Of a stretch of DNA of 64,000 nt, positions 56,903 through 64,000 are shown in pieces. The notes under the pieces were generated by a model. The model did not search any database, was not told the origin of the DNA, and worked only from the letters and a program-made list of their open reading frames with translations. This DNA is from Magicicada septendecula. Lineage: Eukaryota > Arthropoda > Insecta > Hemiptera > Cicadidae. Numbering within the stretch: position 1 is the first letter of the stretch; every line of letters begins with the position of its first letter. The stretch is taken from positions 690,670,268-690,734,267 of the forward strand of contig CM068367.1 of assembly GCA_034769895.1 (NCBI GenBank), in the 5' to 3' direction. The position numbers were made by a program, and so were the translations under genes.

Positions 56903-57002
56903 AACAGGTATTTCAACTTTTCAGTTACTGTTACATCCGTTCCACAAAAATATCGTTCCAAAATACCTATTACAGGTATATCGGCCCACCTCTACTTTGT
57001 AG

Positions 57003-57356
57003 TCTTTTTCATCTAAGGGAATGTTGTTAAGTCTATGTATCATGGTTCTGAAGGCAGCTAGTTTGTGTTGTATTGGGTGATTGGAGGTGTTGTGTATTAG
57101 TGTGTCAATTGTAGTTGGTTTTCTGTATATACTGAATTTGTGCCTGTGTTCTAGTTTTGTGATGGAGAGGTCTAAGAAGTTTATGGTATTGTTGTGTTCG
57201 TATTCGGCAGTAAAGGTTATGTTTTTATGTATTTTATTTATGTGCGTTAGTAACTGTTCACATTGTCTTTTGTTTCCCCTGTATAGTATTAGAATGTCAT
57301 CAACGTATCTGTGCCAATATAGTATTTTATGTGAGTGTCTGTCATTGTTTGTGAGT
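57003..57356 (-). pseudogene. Penelope-like element 1, reverse transcriptase part
   Basis: The minus strand has the RT catalytic motif HRYVDDI (about 57313-57293), a NFLDLSI-type segment, then YRKPTTIDTLIH and a LAAFRTMIHRL segment, ending at the hAT-type insertion. It is the N-terminal continuation of 33307-34129. The 5' part is lost at about 57356, where an inverted Penelope piece begins. Confidence 0.85.
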
Positions 57357-57587
57357 ACATTCTACACATACACACAAAAGGCCGAAAACAAGACACTCTA
57401 GAACAATTGGAAATATACAAACACACAAAAACAAATAAAAACGACATCCTAAACGAACAGACACAATTCAAATCGCACGCATTATTCGAACATATCTACC
57501 CACACACACAGCATCGACCTTTCGAAATTGGATTTAGTCACCCACAACAAGACGGATAGCGCTACCTGCGGCAGCCTCTGAAGAAGC
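57357..57587 (+). pseudogene. Penelope-like element 3' end in inverted orientation, left part
   Basis: The plus strand encodes the same C-terminal end as 33443-33690 (KTLEQLEIYKHTKTNKND, then the stop) and the start of the 3' end with stem I and core of a hammerhead-like motif (57572-57584). It faces the RT part of element 1 head to head. It is interrupted at 57587 by the inverted-repeat element and resumes at 59719. Confidence 0.85.
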
Positions 57588-59718
57588 TAAGGATCTATAA
57601 AAGGGAATATTCGCACTCGCTATCTTTGTTCCGAGACTGACATAATATTATGGTGGCGCTTGTGTATACATGGGACGCAGTATAAGTTTGTTTTAGATAT
57701 TACATAAACTATTATAGTTTTTCGTGCCAAAAATATAATTTCAAAGTGTGAAATTATGTCCCACGTCCTTAAAAATATGGAAATAATAGTTTTCATCTTA
57801 AAACTTACTGATTCAGACCATAGTAAGAGGAGAATAATTTTGTCTAAAAAACAACAAATACTGTACCAATCGTTACCACTTACCACTTTGTTAGGTATAT
57901 ATTCTCAGATTTTACTTTTTTCCTGTTTATAATAGATGGCTGTTGAATTAATGTTTACTAAACTTCGTTTGTCCAAAAGTCCAAATAAAGTTACGAAAAC
58001 TATTTTTAATAAACACGAATTTACATTTTTAACTTACTATTAAGTTTATATTCAGGTTTTTTGCTTAACATTTAGTTAAAATTAATAATAAAAAGTTTAG
58101 CTTAACATTTTATTAAAATTAACAATAATGTATTTTTCATTGCACTAGACATTTTATAGTCAAAAGTATTTTTCTCGGTTAGTAGGAAGGGTTAAACTTT
58201 GTTAGTACAGGCAAAAAATTTGCAAGTTACAACTTCTCACGGCCATATCTTGAAAACAACTCGTGGATTAAAACCCGGCCAAAACGCATTTTATTTGTTA
58301 TTTCGTATAGAATAATTTTGGTCCTATTCATTTTTACTATAAACTCAAACGTTGTTTAGTTATTCGCTAAAAATTACGCTAAAATCCTGTTTTTTGGGGG
58401 TAAAAATCGAAAATGTTGATTTGGAATAACTCGAAAACAACGCATTTTCAAAACAGTTGCGTACTGACTTTTTTGCTTAGAATTTGATTCTCTATTGGAT
58501 CCTGGGGTTAATTTTTTTTTATCAATCACCCTTGAAAAAGGGGTGGTTCTCACCCCCAAATAAAAAGCGTACAGTTTAACTTTGTTCTAGAGTGCATATA
58601 GAACATACATATCAAATTTCGTGAAATTCCATCGACAGTCAAAATTTTGTTACGTCAAAAGCTGCGCTTACTGGACTAGAATTTCTTCGTGCTGATTTTG
58701 TTCTCGACTTTGTTTACGATCTGCGTGTATGTTTCGCGCTTGGCTATCGCGCAGCTGTTTTTCGAAAAACAGGTGAATGTGCAATTTTGTGCATTAAAAC
58801 TACAGAATGTGCAATTTTATGCAGTAACCCCCAAAACGTGCAATTTTGTGCAAAATAAAATGTATGTTAAAATGACCTACACGTCCCGATTCGGATAAAT
58901 AACTTGTCACTGGGCGTTTACGAACTAGCAAAAAAAAAGATGCAATTGCACGTGAATCCGGGCTTTAGTTATAGTCTAACATTATATTTATAATTAATGG
59001 ATTAAAAAAATAAACCACCTGTACAAGATCACTGTACAAGTGATCTGCGTGGAACTGGGCCGATCCTAGGAGGTGGATTTGGTACGTCAAACAAAGTCGG
59101 TATGGCATTAGGCTTCAGTTTTTTCCAACAATCTACTCGTGCCTGTTCAAACTGTGAACTTTCAAAATGAACCTAAAAGTGCAAAGGTGTATTACATTTT
59201 TAGTCGTTATGATTAACATTCACAAACTTTTAAGGAACAACCATTAAATTTACCTCACACAGACGCATTCACTTGCTTAGTATAAATTTGCCTCGTCTCA
59301 TATTTTGAATCCATTTTGCACATCGAATAGGGTCTGCCGGAAATTTGAATGTTCTAAAATTAGTTTCTGTTCGATTTTTGCAATTTACAGCACAACAACC
59401 AGTCATTATGATTATGAGATGTAGTACAACAATCTGCAAAATATACTACATAACATTAATAATATCTCTAACACCAGTATTTATAACCTTGTTTTCACTG
59501 ACAAGATGAGATGATTATTATACATATTCGTTTATAATACATAAATCAAATTAGTACACTAAGGTTATAACACTGATATGTAAAAATATTAATATTTACA
59601 TACATAATTTACATTAAATAATGCAACGCACAGCGTGCTTACATTGCTCCCGCCACATTACATTTAAAAGTCTCGGAGCAAAGATGGCGGGTGCGAATAC
59701 CTATATTATAGAGCTCAA
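57588..59718. mobile_element. 2.1-kb inverted-repeat DNA element, no transposase
   Basis: The ends form an imperfect ~50-bp inverted repeat: GATCTATAA, AATATTCGCACTCGC and ATCTTTGTTCCGAGAC on the left (57592-57642), the counterpart at 59665-59716. A duplication AAGAAGC lies at 57581-57587 and 59719-59725 (an eighth base differs). The Penelope tail sequence is continuous once it is removed. No long ORF exists, so it is non-autonomous. Inside, TGTGCAATTTTGTGCA-type units occur three times at 58778-58855. Superfamily uncertain; a 7-8-bp duplication fits P or hAT groups. Confidence 0.75.
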
Positions 59719-59820
59719 AAGAAGCCTTTTAAAGGAGAAAACCGGTTAAGGCTGTAAGGTAAAACTTTTTGCTTTTACTTATAAAAAACCTAGTGTTCCG
59801 AGTCGTTAAAGTAATAGTGA
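59719..59820 (+). repeat. Penelope-like element 3' end, right part
   Basis: Continues the tail from 57587: stem II, GAAA, CCGG, TTA and AGGCTG (to 59754) of the hammerhead-like motif, then the conserved tail to about 59820. Confidence 0.8.
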
Positions 59821-60360
59821 TATTGAATTAAGTTATTTTTATGTTATATTTTGTTAATAGATTTAAGTGTTGAAGAGGTGTGTGAGAAATGGGAGTAGGA
59901 ATAAAACTAGCAATGACACAAACTTAACAAGCAACAAATTAATAACTATTATATATATAGAAAAAAATATCAATAAGAAATAATTTTGTAAAAGTATAAT
60001 AACATTAATAGATTATAAAACAGTTTCAAAGTAATTCAAAAGCCTATAAGTGCGAAATGAAAATAAGCAAACCATATGTACTTAATAAATACTGTTTAAA
60101 TAGAACAAAATAAGAAATTCTAAGATGTTACAGTTTAGGCCTATAAATGACGTAGCTGTCTAAGTTCAGAAAACCAATTGTAAACAATTGAATATTATAT
60201 TTGAATGATATGACCAAGTAAATTATGTAATTACAATTAACTAACAAGAATAACATGTCAGAATGGTGATAAACAGTATAAATAAGTAAAATATGTATTA
60301 AAATAGTATTATCAATTTTGTACAATAACATTAATACATGGCCTAGACCAGCCTTGTGAG
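59821..60360. other. AT-rich non-coding stretch
   Basis: No ORF, RNA gene or repeat recognised. Confidence 0.5.
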
Positions 60361-62102
60361 ATATCAAATTGATCTTTGAAAGAAGATAGAGACATCTATG
60401 TTAATATTTCAAGCATTGGAAATATCCCCAAGGAAATATAATCATTATAAAATATTTATTCATTTTGTACAGAAAACCAGGATTTGTAACAATAGTTTCA
60501 AAAGTACTTAACCAATCAGAGTTAATTCGGTTGCCATGACTACAGAACGTTATTATAATTTTGACCGTTATGTAACGAAAAATTCCATTATTAACTATCC
60601 AGAGGTGAAGACGCTAAGTTGATGCAGACCTTGTAAAAGCAAATAAATAAGAAAATCAGAAAGAAATGCAGATACATTGAATACCAGAAGTCCGTAATAG
60701 TTCTTGTAACTCAAGAAGAAACAATAACGAAGGTTAAAAAAGTTAATAATTAAATAAAAAAATTAAATACAAGAAACAGACGCCAAAGGAGACGGCAACA
60801 CTATCTTTGAAATTATATGAATGTATTAACAGTGAAGAATCTTTGACGATCCATAATACTAACAACATGGTTGTGTTAAGTATGATTTAAATTATAATTA
60901 AATAAAAACTAAAACTGATTAACTTTTGTTACAGTATATAACTCTCACTCTGAACTTTGAACACCAATTTCTTTCAAAGATTAATGAATCATATTTATTC
61001 ACACATTAAGTAACTGTAAAATAACCTATGTTTGAAACCGATAAAACTGACACACACTTTTAACACAACAGAGTTGAATTTAATGTAAACCTCTTTAGTA
61101 TCTAAGTACCACAATTGTAAGGTGGTGTACTTTATTTGAACATCTTGTTTTAAACCTATTCGTAATCAAAAGAACTCATTGGCAATTTAACTTGTATAAA
61201 TAAGTAAACACGACAGCCATTGCGTCGTCAATCTAACACTGTGCTGCCACCCTGCTCTCTGCTGAGCGAAAACTAATTTATTGCCGAGGCTAAACGTTAT
61301 TATAATAATATCAATTGTACGACAATTATTAAAAATTAGTGAGTTATCAAATCAAATAAATAAGTACGAATCTTTACTAGCTGTCTTGTGTTTATTTAAA
61401 TTGTATTATGTATGTTGTGTTCTGTAGCAGTGAATAGAATTCTTTGACCAAATTTTATATTGGCAACACATCATCAAGACAAGCGAAATCCGAGTTCCCG
61501 CCAGTCGGCAAGTAATTCGAATTAATCATCACAGTACAGTAGACAAACTGATATTGAACATTTTAATTGTTTTCTGGAAAACAATTTGGCGCCTTTCGGG
61601 AAATAAACATACTATATAAGGACAGGTAAGGATTTCAGTACTGGTTATTCGTACGTTCACAACGGATGCAGTCTGCGTGAGGTACGGGTAAGAGCGACGA
61701 AGATTTGGTAAGACTTCGAGAGTATACACATTACACTCTTACACTTTTACAGTGAACGATCGAGTCTTCTTACAGAATTGACGCATCCAACGTGTGGCAA
61801 AATAACACGGGAGATAAAGGTATTCTTACAGAATTGGCGACCAACTAGTGAGGCTAGAAGTAAAGGAAGTACGACGTTCTAGCGGCGATTACGAAAGGAT
61901 AACAAGATGCATAAGAGGGCGTCATCACTCAAACGGACGAAGGAGGCTAAAAAAGAAATCAGAGTGGAATAAAAGCAAGTAACATCGGTTGAGGACGTGG
62001 AAACGGTAGTAAGGGAGGAAGCCAGAGGTGGAATGGATTTACAACAACTATGGGAATTGATTAAAGAAGACTCTAGGAAGCAGAAGGAAGAAATGAAGGA
62101 AG
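60361..62102 (+). mobile_element. LTR-retroelement copy iii: leader and gag start
   Basis: Colinear with 2022-2220 plus 6498-8034, without the Jockey insert. It includes the TATATAAGGA motif (61614), the TGGCGACC site (~61836) and the gag-like ATG at ~61907, followed by the same in-frame TAA (61970-61972). Similarity stops at about 62102, where piggyBac-related sequence begins. Confidence 0.8.
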
Positions 62103-62806
62103 ATGTTTCTTATTGGAACATGTTTCGGTACACTTATTGTCCCCATCCTCAGCCATCATTTGGTAGTTATCAGCCACTTCTTCTTCTCCCCCTCCACCTC
62201 CTTCTTCTTTTTCTTCTTCTTCTTCTTCTTCCAAATCTCAACGTCAATTCTACTGAATTGGAATGCTTTGAAACGTTTTTTACAGAAGACCTTATGAGAC
62301 AAGTAGCACATGAATGCAACAAATATTTTATTTATATTTCCTCAAATGAAGCCGTTCCTGATCAGTCCCATCTCAAACAATGGAAAGATACTGACTATAC
62401 AGAACTTTATTGTTTTCTTGCCATAACAATCCTTATGCCCCAAGTGAAGAAACTGAGAACGAAGGATTATTGGTCCTCTGAATGGCTAATATCAACTCCT
62501 TCGTTTCCTCAGATCAAATCAAGGGACAGATATTTACTTCTTCTTAGATTGCTTCATTGTACCGACAATTCCACACCTCGTGTACATACAGACTATCTTC
62601 ATAAAATACCCATAATCGTTGATGATTTAAAAAGTAGCTTCAAACAATATTTGTGTTTGTTTAAAAACATCTGTATAGACGAAAGTCTATTGCTATTCAA
62701 GGGCGAATATTTTTCAAACAGTATATACCATCCAAGAGACATCGTTTTGGAATAAAATGTTTTCATGCTGTGCGACTGTGAAACTGGCTATATACTTGGA
62801 CAGTAA
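62103..62806 (+). pseudogene. piggyBac-type transposase remnant
   Basis: From about 62260 the plus strand encodes a piggyBac family N-terminal and early catalytic region: CFETFFTEDLM, YTELYCFLAITILM, KDYWSSEWLIS, SRDRYLLLLRLLHC and the first catalytic segment IDESLLLFKGE. Frame breaks follow at about 62730-62780, where the expected CDCETGYILG lies in another frame. The frame is joined upstream, through a TCT-repeat tract, to the gag-like frame, giving a chimeric 252-codon ORF. No terminal repeats or TTAA duplication are visible. It ends where the BEL/Pao LTR appears to start. Confidence 0.85.
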
Positions 62807-63600
62807 TGTGGGAATTGTACAATCGAAAGGTTGGCTAATCTGATCACGGTCCGGCCATGCTCGCGTCGGCAAGCATGTCGTTACAGTGCTAGGAGCGCCC
62901 GAACGCAGCAGACGTGACATACGCTTGTTGCTTCGGCTGTCATTTCATTCTTTAACATCACGACTTATTATGTAGGCCTTAGGCCCTACAACATTTCATT
63001 CATGTAGATTCGAGTGTTGCGTAATTGCGCCTCACCTTTAAAATGTAACATTTTTTAATCAAACTTGATCTTTCAAATTTCTTAATGCGTACAAGGCTTA
63101 GCTAACCTTACGGATTCAAAATTAAATTGTAACATTTATACCTAATAAATGTATTAAACTACAGTCTACTCGCTCATCATTATTTTCTTCATCCTGGCAA
63201 ACTTAATTCTACAAAAATATTAATTTACAAACATTAATTCTTAACATTTTTTTGGTCACTCCGCGCCTGGATTCATCATTTTAATCTTTTTTCAAAGCCT
63301 TATACCTTGTCGAGCGGCTTCTCATCATTTTTTCTACTTCAATTTCTGGCCATCACGGGTGATTCAGCATGTTCGCTGATCCGACCGTATCGGGAGTTAT
63401 TCAACATTTCTTTCGTCGTCGTCATTGAGCTTCATAGACAACACCAGTACATAAAAATTTGCGTGTTAACGCCTACACGCCAGATTGAGCAGTTCCAAGT
63501 TGAGAGCAGTCATCCATCCAGTCCGTGCGTGTCTACCATCTGCTCCACGGCCTCAACGCTGCAGGACATCTCACAGAAGGTACGACATCAACGCCATCAG
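62807..63600 (+). repeat. Probable BEL/Pao 5' LTR and leader
   Basis: Sequence starting TGTGGGAATTGTACAATC resembles the ends of insect BEL/Pao LTRs and begins exactly where piggyBac similarity stops. It is followed by ~800 bases without an ORF and then BEL/Pao Gag. The right LTR boundary and primer site cannot be fixed because the element leaves the window. Confidence 0.5.
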
Positions 63601-63615
63601 TAAAAGGTGCGTAAA

Positions 63616-64000
63616 ATGACGGAAGAAGGCTTAAGAGTGTTGGTAAGAAAGAGAGGCAGCTTAAAGTCTGCCATAGTGCGAATCAATTCCGCAGTACTTA
63701 ATTTTGATAAAAACAGTAACACCAAACATTTTTTAACTGTGAGACTAGAAAGTTTAAAGAGTTTAGCAATAAAATATGATGAGGTACAGTCTGAGATAGA
63801 ATTAATTTCAAAAGACATAAACGCTGCCCAAGAGGACAGAGTCGAGGTTGAAGAACTTTTATATTCAACCGAGGCTAACATCTTACAATTAATAGACACT
63901 TTCAACATCCAGACTGCATCTCAAGCATTAAGCAGTAACATTCAATTAAAACCTACAAGTTTGCCCTGCTTCACAGGCAACATTCTAGAATGGCAGCACT
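63616..64000 (+). CDS. BEL/Pao Gag, N-terminal part (runs off the window)
   Basis: The frame opens at ATG 63616 (TAAAATGACGG) and is still open at the window edge, 128 codons. The N-terminus MTEEGLRVLVRKRGSLKSAI, a helical stretch (EVQSEIELISKDI) and LPCFTGNILEWQ near the end match the start of BEL/Pao Gag (DUF1759 type, usually LPKFSG..EW). It forms the particle that packages element RNA. Protease, RT and integrase would follow outside the window. Confidence 0.8.
   Translation, partial: MTEEGLRVLVRKRGSLKSAIVRINSAVLNFDKNSNTKHFLTVRLESLKSLAIKYDEVQSEIELISKDINAAQEDRVEVEELLYSTEANILQLIDTFNIQTASQALSSNIQLKPTSLPCFTGNILEWQH

Larger units (their letters stand above)
34130..56994. mobile_element. hAT-type insertion carrying nested elements
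   Basis: Termini are TAGAGGTGGGC (34130-34140) and its inverse (56984-56994), with an 8-bp duplication CTTTGTAG at 34122-34129 and 56995-57002. Removing the insert and one duplicate rejoins the Penelope reading frame (DEKDYK followed by DELNTIKYL, colinear with TEDHKNEVEIIKHI in the second Penelope copy), which is strong proof of the boundaries. Both ends contain AT-rich stretches built from GGTATTT, AACAGGTA and GTTCC. No hAT transposase is visible; the rest is later insertions, including the Polinton. Superfamily is inferred from the 8-bp duplication and the end sequence. Confidence 0.85.

Noticed and set aside
58689..58898. 69-codon ORF in the inverted-repeat element
   Set aside because: Built from the short TGTGCAATTTTGTGCA repeats; no domain.
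1..64000. CRISPR array or prokaryotic operon
   Set aside because: No spaced short repeats with unique spacers; gene content is eukaryotic mobile elements.

Overview
The window looks like arthropod, probably insect, nuclear DNA made almost wholly of nested mobile elements. I see no ordinary host gene. Support comes from AT-rich flanks, a Jockey-type LINE, Penelope-like, hAT-like, piggyBac and Tc1/mariner-like DNA, BEL/Pao Gag and a complete Polinton/Maverick. The species cannot be named from the sequence.

Layout. 1-10207: fragments of one LTR-retroelement family (also at 60.4-62.1 kb), a Penelope 3' end with a hammerhead-like motif, and a 4.3-kb Jockey LINE flanked by an 8-bp duplication. 10208-32275: a tandem array LTR-(int-LTR)x4 of a non-autonomous LTR retrotransposon on the minus strand. 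Each unit has a Lys-tRNA-type primer site and one 453-codon coiled-coil ORF (intact in two copies, broken in two), and a single 4-bp duplication (ACAA) brackets the whole 22-kb array. 32276-59820: a nest. A Penelope RT/GIY-YIG gene is cut by an insertion at 34130-56994 with TAGAGGTGGGC termini and an 8-bp duplication (hAT type). That insertion holds a broken IS630/Tc1-type transposase gene, a second Penelope element, and a 17.5-kb Polinton at 39390-56902 with ~0.8-kb inverted repeats and a perfect 6-bp duplication AACAGG. A further 2.1-kb inverted-repeat element (57588-59718) sits inside a hammerhead-like motif of another Penelope fragment. 60361-64000: a second LTR-element leader fused to a piggyBac remnant, then the start of a BEL/Pao element running off the window.

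The Polinton is the most notable object. Its plus-strand genes encode a virus-like set: type B DNA polymerase, chromodomain integrase, packaging ATPase, a Polinton-specific protein, a single-BIR (IAP-like) protein, a repeat protein resembling a trimeric fibre, a phospholipase A2-domain protein with a basic tail, an adenain-like protease, minor and major capsid proteins, and two unassigned 3' genes. A class-I tRNA gene with a GGA anticodon lies beside the right inverted repeat. A small minus-strand gene with a plausible intron lies left of the polymerase across a C-rich repeat array. The polymerase and major capsid genes each carry one -1 frameshift; the rest read cleanly, and the inverted repeats are nearly identical, so the insertion looks young. 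Polymerase and integrase would replicate and insert the element; ATPase, protease and capsid proteins would build particles; the BIR, fibre-like and PLA2 proteins suggest host-cell interaction (inference).
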